Of a DNA stretch of 64,000 bases, positions 1-7,641 are shown piece after piece. Position 1 is the stretch's first letter. Every line of letters begins with the position of its first letter. The stretch covers positions 62,001 to 126,000 of the forward strand of contig NZ_RJLN01000001.1 in NCBI RefSeq assembly GCF_003725545.1, written 5' to 3'. The notes below the pieces were generated by a model. It saw nothing but the letters and a program-made list of their open reading frames with translations, did no database searches and was not told the origin of the DNA. A program made the position numbers and the translations under genes. This stretch comes from Micromonospora solifontis. Its GTDB lineage: Bacteria > Actinomycetota > Actinomycetes > Mycobacteriales > Micromonosporaceae.

Positions 1-2256
1 GCGTACCAACTGCCCGCACTGGCCACGCTGCTCGCCGACCCGCGCGCCACCGTGCTCTACCTGGCCCCGACCAAGGCGCTCGCCGCCGACCAGCTACGCG
101 CCGTCGCCGGACTGGAACTCGACGGGGTACGCCCCGCCACCTACGACGGGGACACCCCGCGCGCCGAGCGCGAGTGGATCCGCCGGCACTCGCGGTTCGT
201 CCTGACCAACCCGGACATGCTGCACCACGGCATCCTCCCCGGGCACGCCCACTGGTCCGGCTTCCTGCGCCGGCTCGCCTACGTGGTGATCGACGAGTGC
301 CACACCTACCGGGGCGTGTTCGGCTCGCACGTCGCGCACGTGCTGCGCCGGTTGCGCCGGCAGTGCGCCCGCTACGGGCGTCCCCCCGGCCAGGCGCTCG
401 CGGGCTCGCGCAGTACCCCAACCTTCGTACTGGCCTCGGCCACGTCCGGCGACCCGGCGACGGCGGCCGGGCGGCTCACCGGCCTGCCGGTCACCGCCGT
501 CACCGAGGACACCTCGCCGCGCGGCGGGGTGACCTTCGCCCTCTGGAAACCGCCCCTGCTTCCCCCTCCTTCCGCCGACGAGGAGCTCGCCGACCTGGTG
601 TCCGTCCGGCGCTCCGCGCTGCGGGAGACCGCCGACCTGCTCACCGACAGCGTCGTCGAGGGAGTCCGCACGCTGGCCTTCGTCCGCTCCCGGCGCGGCG
701 CCGAGGTGGTCGCCGCGAACGCCCGGCGGGCACTCGACGAGGCGGTGCCGGGGCTGGGTGACCGGGTGGCCGCCTACCGGGCCGGCTACCTGCGCGAGGA
801 GCGGCGCGAGCTGGAACGCGCCCTGCTGCACGGCGACCTGCTGGGGCTCGCCTCCACCAACGCCCTGGAACTCGGCGTCGACCTGGTCGGGCTGGACGCG
901 GTGCTGATCTGCGGCTGGCCCGGCACCCGGGCGTCGCTCTGGCAGCAGGCCGGCCGGGCCGGCCGCTCCGGCGACGAGGCCCTCGCGGTGCTGGTCGCCC
1001 GCGACGACCCGCTGGACACCTACCTGGTGCACCATCCGGAGGCGCTGTTCGGGCGGCCGGTCGAGGCGACCGTGCTCGACCCGGCCAACCCGTACGTGCT
1101 CGCCCCGCAGCTCGCCTGCGCCGCGCACGAGGCCCCGCTCACCCCCGCCGACCTGGAACTCTTCGGCGAGGGCGCGAAGGAGGCGGTGGACTCGCTGGTC
1201 GAGGCCGGGGCGCTGCGGCAGCGGCCCACCGGGTGGTACTGGCGGCACCGGGAACGCCCCGAGGTGGACCTGCGCGGGGAGGACGGCGCGCCGGTCTGCG
1301 TGGTGGAGGAGTCCACCGGCCGGCTGCTCGGCACCGTCGACGGCGGCTCGTCCCACTTCCTGCTCCACCCCGGCGCGGTCTATCTGCACCAGGGCGTCTC
1401 GTACGTGGTCGACTCGCTGGACCTGGCCGACGGGTGCGCGCTGGTGCACGCCGAGGAGCCGGACTGGTCCACCCACGCCCGGGACGTCACCTCGCTGTCC
1501 GTGGTGTCGGTCCGCTCGTACGTCGACGCCGGCCCCGTCGGGCTCTTCCTCGGCGAGGTGGACGTGACCAGCCAGGTGGTGTCGTACCAGCGGCGGCGGA
1601 TCGCCACCGGCGAGGTGATCGACACCCGGCCGCTGGACCTGCCGGCGCGGGAGCTGCGCACCGTCGCCGTCTGGTTCACCGTCTCACCCGGATCGCTGGC
1701 GGCGGCCGGGATCGAGGCGGCGGACATCCCGGGGGCGTTGCACGCCGCCGAGCACGCCGGCATCGGCCTGCTGCCGCTGATGGCCACCTGCGACCGCTGG
1801 GACATCGGGGGCCTCTCCACCGCGCTGCACCCGGACACCGAGGCGCCCACCGTGTTCGTCTACGACGGCCACCCCGGTGGGGCGGGCTTCGCCGAGCGGG
1901 CGTACCGGACGGCGTCGGCCTGGCTGCGCGCCACCCGCGACGCGATCGCGGAGTGCGGCTGCGAGACCGGCTGCCCGTCCTGCGTCCAGTCCCCGAAGTG
2001 CGGCAACGGCAACAACCCGCTCGCCAAGCCGGACGCGGTCAAGGTGCTGGACGTGGTGCTCGCCAACCTGCCCGACCCGGCCGCGCCCGCGTCGGCCACC
2101 GGTGGCGCGGCGGGCGGTACCGCTGCCGCTCCCCACGGCGCCCCGCCGTCCGGTCCCGCCGGCCTGGTTGCCGACGGCTCGGCGCGGGCACCACTGCCCC
2201 GTCAGGACGAGCGGCTGTCGGGGCGGCCCGCCCCGGACGGCGTCGTCGCCGACTGA
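1..2256 (+). CDS. DEAD/DEAH-box helicase with C-terminal DUF1998-type zinc domain (5' end outside window)
   Basis: The frame is open from base 1, so the N-terminus and probably the Walker A motif lie upstream of the window. Visible superfamily 2 helicase motifs are motif Ia (TKALAADQL), a DECH motif II (nt 292-303), an SAT-like motif III (LASATSG) and motif VI (QQAGRAGRSG). The C-terminal part carries a cysteine cluster, CGCETGCPSCVQSPKCGN (about nt 1957-2010), typical of the DUF1998 domain in YprA/MrfA-like helicases. Those proteins are ATP-dependent 3'-5' DNA helicases linked to repair, and a cytoplasmic DNA-repair role is inferred here. The tail after the cysteine cluster is a low-complexity Ala/Gly/Pro extension. 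The family call is strong; the exact role is not determined. Confidence 0.92.
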   Translation, partial: AYQLPALATLLADPRATVLYLAPTKALAADQLRAVAGLELDGVRPATYDGDTPRAEREWIRRHSRFVLTNPDMLHHGILPGHAHWSGFLRRLAYVVIDECHTYRGVFGSHVAHVLRRLRRQCARYGRPPGQALAGSRSTPTFVLASATSGDPATAAGRLTGLPVTAVTEDTSPRGGVTFALWKPPLLPPPSADEELADLVSVRRSALRETADLLTDSVVEGVRTLAFVRSRRGAEVVAANARRALDEAVPGLGDRVAAYRAGYLREERRELERALLHGDLLGLASTNALELGVDLVGLDAVLICGWPGTRASLWQQAGRAGRSGDEALAVLVARDDPLDTYLVHHPEALFGRPVEATVLDPANPYVLAPQLACAAHEAPLTPADLELFGEGAKEAVDSLVEAGALRQRPTGWYWRHRERPEVDLRGEDGAPVCVVEESTGRLLGTVDGGSSHFLLHPGAVYLHQGVSYVVDSLDLADGCALVHAEEPDWSTHARDVTSLSVVSVRSYVDAGPVGLFLGEVDVTSQVVSYQRRRIATGEVIDTRPLDLPARELRTVAVWFTVSPGSLAAAGIEAADIPGALHAAEHAGIGLLPLMATCDRWDIGGLSTALHPDTEAPTVFVYDGHPGGAGFAERAYRTASAWLRATRDAIAECGCETGCPSCVQSPKCGNGNNPLAKPDAVKVLDVVLANLPDPAAPASATGGAAGGTAAAPHGAPPSGPAGLVADGSARAPLPRQDERLSGRPAPDGVVAD

Positions 2257-2359
2257 CCCCGACCACGGCACGGCGCACGGGTGCCGCTCGGATCAACCAG
2301 GTCCGGTGGCGGCCAGGAAAGGCGCATGAGTCCGGGGAAGACGGGGCATCATTGATATA

Positions 2360-2373
2360 TGGGAGCGCTTCCA
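2360..2373. promoter_or_regulatory. CebR/CelR-like LacI-family operator
   Basis: TGGGAGCGCTTCCA differs at one position from the 14-bp palindrome TGGGAGCGCTCCCA, known as the operator of CebR/CelR cellobiose-responsive repressors in actinomycetes. It sits next to an AT-rich GATATAT stretch (about 2354-2360) that could be a -10 box, 66 bp upstream of the 68-aa gene. No sugar-utilisation gene is adjacent, so the regulated target is unclear. Confidence 0.5.
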
Positions 2374-2438
2374 TGACCACCCGCCGGTGGCCGGGTGCTC
2401 CCGAGAGACCTTGAGATCCTGCCCGGGGAGGAGAAGCC

Positions 2439-2645
2439 ATGGCCGACACGATCGCCGAGACCGTCGACCTGCTCTACACGATCGACCAGGAGAACCTCAC
2501 CCCCGACCAACAGATCGCGCTGGGCAGCGCGCTGGCCAACCTGGCCCAGGCCGAGCGCCTGGAACAGATCAACGAGCACCTGCGCGGCATCCATCAGGTG
2601 CTCAACGCCTGGGCTTTGAAGGCGACGGTCGACGGCGGACGCTGA
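2439..2645 (+). CDS. small hypothetical protein (68 aa)
   Basis: The 68-aa protein starts at ATG 2439 behind a clear GGGGAGGAG Shine-Dalgarno sequence. It is acidic and mostly helical in appearance, with no signal peptide or membrane segment. The middle (QIALGSALANLAQAERLEQI) looks like an amphipathic helix or short coiled coil. I recognise no family. It lies downstream of the CebR-like palindrome and about 100 bp before the LURP-one-like gene, so the two may be co-transcribed. The strong ribosome binding site and actinomycete codon use support it as a real gene. Confidence 0.7.
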   Translation: MADTIAETVDLLYTIDQENLTPDQQIALGSALANLAQAERLEQINEHLRGIHQVLNAWALKATVDGGR

Positions 2646-2741
2646 ACGGTTCGGCGCCGATCGATGGGGACACGCGCGCGGGGGCGGACGCCGAGGGTCG
2701 AGCTGTGCGAGACTCCGGCGTTCACCCTCGAAGGAGATTCC

Positions 2742-3320
2742 ATGCAGCTCGACAGCCTGCAGGCCCAGCACCAGTTCTTCATCCGGCAACGGATCCGGAT
2801 GATGGTCAACCAGTACGAGGTCCGCGCGGTGGCCGCCGACGGCACCGAGGGCCCGCTGCTCGCGTTCGCGCAGCAGAAGCGCCTGGCCTTCAAGGAGCAG
2901 GTGACCATCTACACCGATGACTCCAAGCAGTACCCGTTGCTCGGCTTCAAGGCCCGCCAACGGCTCGACCTCGGCGCCACGTACGACGTGACCGACCACG
3001 CCGGTAACCCCATCGGCCTGTTCCGCAAGGACTTCGCCCAGTCGCTGCTGCGGTCGACCTGGCACGTCGAGCAGGCCGGCCTGCCCCAGATCACCGGGCA
3101 GGAGCGCAGCCTGCCGGTGGCGCTGCTGCGCCGGTTCGTCGACTCGCTCTCCTGGCTGCCGTACCACTTCGACTTCGCCGCCGGGGGCCAGCCGGTGTTC
3201 TCGGTGGTCAAGAAGTGGGGCCTGCGCGACCGGTACGTCGTCGAGATCCAGAACCCGCAGATCGACCGGCGGCTGGTGATCGCCATGGCGGTCGGCCTGG
3301 ACGCGCTCCAGGCTCGCTGA
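2742..3320 (+). CDS. LURP-one-related / scramblase-like family protein
   Basis: ATG 2742 follows an AAGGAGAT Shine-Dalgarno sequence, so it is preferred to the in-frame upstream ATG at 2664; the product is 192 aa. The sequence has the alternating beta pattern of LURP-one-related proteins (Tubby/phospholipid-scramblase-like fold): an early FFIRQRIRMMVNQYEV strand pair, then repeated segments such as LLAFAQQKRLAFKE, LGFKARQRLDLGATYDVTD and NPIGLFRKDF, and a late VFSVVKKWGLRDRYVVEI. Members in actinomycetes have no assigned reaction. No membrane segment is evident. The family assignment rests on pattern recognition; the function is unknown. Confidence 0.75.
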   Translation: MQLDSLQAQHQFFIRQRIRMMVNQYEVRAVAADGTEGPLLAFAQQKRLAFKEQVTIYTDDSKQYPLLGFKARQRLDLGATYDVTDHAGNPIGLFRKDFAQSLLRSTWHVEQAGLPQITGQERSLPVALLRRFVDSLSWLPYHFDFAAGGQPVFSVVKKWGLRDRYVVEIQNPQIDRRLVIAMAVGLDALQAR

Positions 3321-3346
3321 CCCGCGCCGGCCAGGGCGCGTCACGT

Positions 3347-3421
3347 ACGCCCGGGCAGGGTCGGAGCCGGACGGTCCGCGAGGTGCCGACCAGCCGGCCC
3401 CGGCTCCTCCTGCCCGGGCGT
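3347..3421. terminator. bidirectional terminator between convergent genes
   Basis: ACGCCCGGGCAGG (3347-3359) pairs perfectly with CCTGCCCGGGCGT (3409-3421). Nested inside, GGAGCCGG (3363-3370) pairs with CCGGCTCC (3400-3407). This long GC-rich hairpin lies between the end of the LURP-one-like gene and the end of the tad operon and probably stops both transcripts. Confidence 0.7.
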
Positions 3422-3459
3422 GCACCACCTTGTGCGGCACCGGGGCCGAGGTGTGACGG

Positions 3460-3996
3460 TCAGCCACGGATCGGGCCGGCCCGGGAGGTCGCCACGGCGG
3501 TACGGGTCAACCAGGGCAGGGGTGAGACTGTCACCTCCGCCGTGACCAGTAGGTCGAGCCCGTCGAGCCGGCAGGCCACCAGCCGGCCGCCGTTGACCCC
3601 GGTGAACTCACCGGCCCGCCGGCAGGCGGCCCCCTCCCCGTCGAGCGCCCGGCCGGCGCCCGCGAGCGCGCCGAGGTCGGCCGCCGCCCGGGCCTGCTGC
3701 CGCGCCACCCGAGCCGACCCGAGCGCCGCGCCGAAGAGCCCCACCACCACGTAGACCAGGCCGATGGCGAGCAGACACACGGTCGCCCCGCCCCGGTCCG
3801 CCACCGGCCGGGCGGAGGGGCGGGCCGGCGGGCCGCCGCCACCAGTAGCGACCTCGCCCGCGCCGACCCGGTCCCCCACCGGCCGGGCGGTGGCGCCGGC
3901 CTGCGGGCCGCCGCCACCAGGAGCGACCTCGCCCGCGCTGACCCGCCGCCGGGGTGCGGCGCTCGCGCTCCGACCGGAGGTGGACGCCAGGGTCAC
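3460..3996 (-). CDS. Rv3654c-like TadE/TadG-family minor pilin-like protein
   Basis: Last gene of the tad operon. The likely start is GTG 3996 in a GTGA overlap with the preceding TadE gene, giving 178 aa. One hydrophobic segment (VCLLAIGLVYVVVGLFGAAL) is followed by ARQQARAAADLGALAGA, the pattern of Rv3654c-like helicase/secretion-neighbourhood TadE-like proteins. Before the membrane segment is a tandem duplication of about 25 residues with the core AGEVAxGGGGP (nt about 3801-3950). Its operon position equals that of Rv3654c in M. tuberculosis. Inferred role: minor component of a Flp-type pilus or related envelope structure. Confidence 0.75.
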   Translation of the reverse strand: MTLASTSGRSASAAPRRRVSAGEVAPGGGGPQAGATARPVGDRVGAGEVATGGGGPPARPSARPVADRGGATVCLLAIGLVYVVVGLFGAALGSARVARQQARAAADLGALAGAGRALDGEGAACRRAGEFTGVNGGRLVACRLDGLDLLVTAEVTVSPLPWLTRTAVATSRAGPIRG

Positions 3997-4427
3997 GGGC
4001 GTGGTCCCGGCGTACCGGGCTCGACGGCGGCCACGGCGGTTGCGGAGACGGTGATCCGGGGCAGCCGTGCGCCGAGGGTGCGAACCGGCGCCCGGACCGT
4101 CGCGGTGACCCGGTCGCCGGAGACGGTTACCGAGACTTCGGCGCCGCCCGGGGCGTGCCGGCCACCCGCGGCCGAGCCGGGTTCTCCCCGGGCGGCGGCG
4201 AGCGCCGCCTCCCGGGCCGCGTCGAGGCAGCCCGCCCGGGTGGTCACCGCCCCCACCGCGGTGAGGCCGGCCGCGAGCAGCAGGACGAGCGCCGGCAGGC
4301 CGGCCGCCAGCTCGGCGGTGAAGGAACCCCGCTCCCCGCCGTCCCACGGTCTCCGCCGCCCGGCGACGGAGGCCCGCCGTCCGGCAGAACCCGCCCAGCG
4401 GCGGCCGGCCCGCCGACGCCCGGTCAC
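3993..4427 (-). CDS. TadE-family protein (Rv3655c-like)
   Basis: 144 aa from GTG 4427. It overlaps the pilin gene upstream and the Rv3654c-like gene downstream by GTGA junctions. A basic N-terminus precedes GSFTAELAAGLPALVLLLAAGL, the TadE signature: a Glu shortly before one hydrophobic helix, which resembles the prepilin peptidase recognition region. Then comes a cysteine and an alanine-rich helix (CLDAAREAALAAARG), followed by a beta-rich C-terminal part (AEVSVTVSGDRVTATV). TadE proteins are membrane-anchored minor pilins needed for Flp pilus assembly. Confidence 0.82.
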   Translation of the reverse strand: MTGRRRAGRRWAGSAGRRASVAGRRRPWDGGERGSFTAELAAGLPALVLLLAAGLTAVGAVTTRAGCLDAAREAALAAARGEPGSAAGGRHAPGGAEVSVTVSGDRVTATVRAPVRTLGARLPRITVSATAVAAVEPGTPGPRP

Positions 4428-4591
4428 TTCAGCGCCCGGTCGATGACGGCGGTGAGGGCGGACTGGACGTTGCCGGAGGTGAGCACCTTCAGCAGGATGC
4501 CGGCGAAGGCCACCGCGGCGAGGGTGCCAACGGCGTACTCGGCCGTGTTCATCCCGGCGTCGCCACGCAGGCGGGCGAGGAGTTTGCGCAT
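4424..4591 (-). CDS. Flp-type pilin, DUF4244 (Rv3656c-like)
   Basis: A 55-aa protein from ATG 4591, preceded by an ACAGGAG ribosome binding site. The sequence runs MRKLLARLRGDAGMNTAEYA, then VGTLAAVAFAGILLKVL, then a short polar tail. The basic leader ending in Gly, the Glu at +5 to +6 and the single hydrophobic helix match small Flp/DUF4244 pilins. It is probably the major pilin subunit, processed at the cytoplasmic face and inserted in the membrane. It lies between tadC and tadE, as in mycobacteria, and ends in a GTGA overlap with tadE. Confidence 0.85.
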   Translation of the reverse strand: MRKLLARLRGDAGMNTAEYAVGTLAAVAFAGILLKVLTSGNVQSALTAVIDRALK

Positions 4592-4613
4592 GTCGTACTC
4601 CTGTCTCGAGGGA

Positions 4614-5516
4614 TCACAGCACGTCGCCGAGGACGGCGACGATCACCGGCACCAGACCGGCGAGAATGAAGGCGGGCAGGAAACACAGCCCGAGCGGCAG
4701 CACGATGAGGACGCCCGCCCGCCTGGCCGCCGCCTCGGCGGCGGTGGCCCGATCGGAGCGGAGATCGTCGGCGAGGCGGGTGAGCGCGCCGGCCAACGCG
4801 GCGCCACTGTCGGCGGACCGGACCGCGGCGGCCGCCAGGCGCTCCGCACCGGACACCGGATGCAGGTGCGCCCAGGCCTCGACGGCCGTACCGCCAAGCT
4901 CGAGCGTCCGACCCACCCGACCGAGTCGCTCGGCGAGCGGCCCACCGAGTGCCTCCGCGACCGCCAGCACCGAGCGGTCCACCGGGGCGCCCGCCCGCAG
5001 CGCGGCCGCCAGCAGATCGGCGGCGAGGGGCAGGTCGGCGAGCTCCCGTAGTCGCCGCTCGCGGGCGGCACGTGGCTCGAACCTCCGCAACAGGCGGTCC
5101 GCGACCACGCCGGTCAGCACCCCGGCGAGCAGGCCGGCCGAGCCGCCGACCAGTACGAAGACGGCCACGCCGGCGAGGCCCGAGCCGAGCCGGATCCGGT
5201 CCGGCCACCAGGCCGGCCGGCCCACGCCGTGCGCGCCCCGCGCGGCCTGACCACCGTGCGCGCCCTGCCCACCGTGCGCGCCCCGCGCGGCCTGGCCACC
5301 GTGCGCGCCCCGCGCGGCCTGGCCACCGTGCGTGCCCTGAGCGCCACGGCCGTGCTGAGCACCACGGCCGCCTTCGGCGTCTCGGGCGTCTTCCGCCGTC
5401 GGCGGTCGGCTCAGCTGGCGGAGCCGGCGGACCGGCCGGACCGCCGAGCCACCGGCCACCACCGCGAGCGGGGCCGCCAGCAACAGGCAGACCGCCGCGA
5501 TCAGGTGCCGGGGCAT
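4614..5516 (-). CDS. tadC: TadC-like type II secretion F-domain membrane protein
   Basis: ATG 5516 shares its A with the tadB stop codon (TGATG), giving 300 aa. There is an N-terminal membrane helix (LIAAVCLLLAAPLAVVAGG), a cytoplasmic linker made of GAHGGQAAR-type repeats (nt about 5222-5345), and a second helix pair near RLGSGLAGVAVFVLVGGSAG. The type II/IV secretion F domain follows (RELADLPLAADLLAAALRAG, then AVAEALGGPLAERL), and a terminal hydrophobic pair ends in FILAGLVPVIVAVLGDVL. F-domain proteins form the inner-membrane platform on which TadA acts. The repeat linker is unusual for this family. Confidence 0.85.
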   Translation of the reverse strand: MPRHLIAAVCLLLAAPLAVVAGGSAVRPVRRLRQLSRPPTAEDARDAEGGRGAQHGRGAQGTHGGQAARGAHGGQAARGAHGGQGAHGGQAARGAHGVGRPAWWPDRIRLGSGLAGVAVFVLVGGSAGLLAGVLTGVVADRLLRRFEPRAARERRLRELADLPLAADLLAAALRAGAPVDRSVLAVAEALGGPLAERLGRVGRTLELGGTAVEAWAHLHPVSGAERLAAAAVRSADSGAALAGALTRLADDLRSDRATAAEAAARRAGVLIVLPLGLCFLPAFILAGLVPVIVAVLGDVL

Positions 5517-6433
5517 CAGGCCGCCCGCCCCGGCGTCGCGCCGAGCCGCTCCGCCCAGAGCAGCCCGCCGATCTGCAGGGTGACGGCGGCGAGGGCACTG
5601 CCACCGCCCACCGGCGTCCGCAGCAGCACGGTGACCGGGTCGACGCCGATGGCGTAACCCAACCCGATGCCGCCGAGCGGAAGCGCGGCGAGCAGCCAGG
5701 CGGTGGCCCGGGCACCGGCCGCCTGAGCGGCGGCCGCGGCCAGACCCCGGTCGGTCGCCCGGGCGTCCGCCTCGACCCGTTCGAGCAGCTCGGCCAGGGG
5801 CGCGCCGGTGCGGTCGGCCAGCCGCACGGCGGCCCGGGCCAGCCGAGCCACCCGCTCGGGCCCGTCGGCGAGCGCGAGCGTGACCGGTAGCCCGGCCCGC
5901 AGGTCGGCGGCGAGGGCGCAGAGGCGGTCCAGTTCCCGGCGGCGGGCCTGCTCGGCCGATCGGCGGGCGTGCCGGCGGCGGACCGCCCGAGCCCCGAGGC
6001 CACCGTAGGCGGCCAGCACCACCGCGCCCACCGGCCCGCCCAGCACGAGCCCGACCCCACCGCCGAGCAGGGCCGCCGCCGGCAGGGCGTGCCGCGCCGG
6101 TTGTCCGCCCAGCGCAGCGCCTCGACCCGCGATCGACCGGTCGGGTGCCCCCACGCGCGACCGGCCGGGCGGCAGGTCGGTGAACGGGCGGGCCGCGTCC
6201 CGCCGGTTGGGCGGTCCCGCCGGCCACGACCGGTCCGGGGTGGACCGGTCGCCGCGACGTCCACGCGGGACTCCGACCCGACGTCGGAGCGGCGTGCCGG
6301 CCGGAACCGCACCGGTGCGGCTTCCCGTGCCGAGGAGGGCCCGCCGGCGGGACCGCACCGGGCGTGCCGGCCAGGCCACCACCACCCCGACGCCGAGCAG
6401 GAGCACGGCCGCCAACCAGGCCGGCCCGGTCAC
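5516..6433 (-). CDS. tadB: TadB-like type II secretion F-domain membrane protein
   Basis: The likely start is GTG 6433 in a GTGA overlap with tadA, giving 305 aa. It begins with a membrane helix (WLAAVLLLGVGVVVAW), then a basic disordered linker, then a hydrophobic pair (LLGGGVGLVLGGPVGAVVLA). The F domain follows (RRRELDRLCALAADLRAG, TGAPLAELLERVEADARA) with a C-terminal membrane helix. With TadC it should form the integral membrane platform of the pilus-type machine. Order and size match Rv3658c. Confidence 0.85.
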   Translation of the reverse strand: MTGPAWLAAVLLLGVGVVVAWPARPVRSRRRALLGTGSRTGAVPAGTPLRRRVGVPRGRRGDRSTPDRSWPAGPPNRRDAARPFTDLPPGRSRVGAPDRSIAGRGAALGGQPARHALPAAALLGGGVGLVLGGPVGAVVLAAYGGLGARAVRRRHARRSAEQARRRELDRLCALAADLRAGLPVTLALADGPERVARLARAAVRLADRTGAPLAELLERVEADARATDRGLAAAAAQAAGARATAWLLAALPLGGIGLGYAIGVDPVTVLLRTPVGGGSALAAVTLQIGGLLWAERLGATPGRAA

Positions 6434-7641
6434 GCCGGACCCGCCGAGCCGGGCCAGGCGGCAGCGAGAATCGGCGGGACGGTCACGCCACGCTCCTCCA
6501 GCAGCGCGCCGAGCCGCCGGGCGGCGAGACCCAGCCCGCGCCCGCGTACCCAGGCGGGCACCACGGTGGCCAGTCGGTCGGGCCCGTCGGGGAGCAGCAG
6601 GCTGACCGACTCCAGCACCCGCCCCTCGGCGGTGCGGCGCACCTGGAGGAGCACCTGGAGCGCCGCGGTGACCTGCGCGTGCAGGGCCGCCCGGGGCAGC
6701 CCGCCGAGCAGGCCGAGCGCCTCCAGCCGGGCCGGTACGTCGCCGGGGGCGTTGGCGTGCAGGGTGCCGGCCCCGCCGTCGTGGCCGGTGTTCAACGCGG
6801 CGAGCAGATCGACCACCTCCGCGCCCCGGCACTCGCCCACCACCAGCCGGTCGGGGCGCATCCGCAGCGCCTGGCGGACCAGGTCGCTCAGCCCGACCGC
6901 ACCGACCCCCTCCACGTTCGAGGTGCGTGCCTGGAGCCCGATCACGTGCGGGTGGACCGGACGCAGCTCGGCGGCATCCTCGACGAGCACGATCCGTTCG
7001 GTGCCGGGCACCAGCCCGAGCAGCGTGTTGAGCAGGGTGGTCTTGCCCGAGCCCGTCCCCCCGGTGACCAGGTACGCCAGCCGGGCCGCCACCACGGCGG
7101 CGAGCAGCGGGGCCACCGGCCGGGGCACGGTGCCCTGGCGGACCAGTTCGTCCAGGGTGAACGGACGCTGCCGGAACGTGCGCAGCGAGAGGTACGGCCC
7201 GTCGGTCGCCACGGGTGGCAGCATGGCGTGCAGCCGGGTGCCGTCGGGCAGGCGGGCGTCGGCGTACGGGGAGCCGTCGTCGAGCCGTCGCCCGGCGGAC
7301 GCGATGAGCCGCTGCGCCATCCGGCGTACGTCGTCGACGGTGCCGAGCGGCACCGCCACCTGCCGCAGCCCTCCGCCCCGGTCGACCCACACCCGGACCC
7401 CGTTGACCAGGACGTCGGTGACCTCCGGGTCGGCCAGCAGCGGTGCCAGCGGCCCGGCGCCGACCAGGTCGTCGTGCACCCGGTCGGCGATCCGCAGCAG
7501 GGCGGTGTCGCCGAGCACGGCGGCGCCGGACTCGGCGCGTACGGCGGAGACGATCGCCGCGGGCGTCACCGGCGTGGCCTCGGCGGCGAACCGGTGCCGG
7601 ACGCGGACCGCCAGCTCCTCCGGGTCGGCGGGGCGGGTCAT
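6430..7641 (-). CDS. tadA: TadA/CpaF-family secretion ATPase
   Basis: 403 aa from ATG 7641, overlapping the ssd-like stop codon (ATGA). It is a GspE/VirB11-type ATPase with Walker A GGTGSGKTTLLNTLLG, an Asp box/Walker B region VLVEDAAELRP, and a His box in GGAGTLHANAPGDVPARLEAL. The N-terminal domain contains the CpaF-type DPEVTDVLVNGVRVWVDRGG. It powers assembly or secretion by the tad machine from the cytoplasmic side. All key motifs are intact and the length is normal. Confidence 0.95.
   Translation of the reverse strand: MTRPADPEELAVRVRHRFAAEATPVTPAAIVSAVRAESGAAVLGDTALLRIADRVHDDLVGAGPLAPLLADPEVTDVLVNGVRVWVDRGGGLRQVAVPLGTVDDVRRMAQRLIASAGRRLDDGSPYADARLPDGTRLHAMLPPVATDGPYLSLRTFRQRPFTLDELVRQGTVPRPVAPLLAAVVAARLAYLVTGGTGSGKTTLLNTLLGLVPGTERIVLVEDAAELRPVHPHVIGLQARTSNVEGVGAVGLSDLVRQALRMRPDRLVVGECRGAEVVDLLAALNTGHDGGAGTLHANAPGDVPARLEALGLLGGLPRAALHAQVTAALQVLLQVRRTAEGRVLESVSLLLPDGPDRLATVVPAWVRGRGLGLAARRLGALLEERGVTVPPILAAAWPGSAGPA

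Noticed and set aside
2664..2741. Longer N-terminus for the LURP-one-like protein
   Set aside because: The extension is Arg-rich non-homologous sequence, while ATG 2742 has an ideal ribosome binding site.
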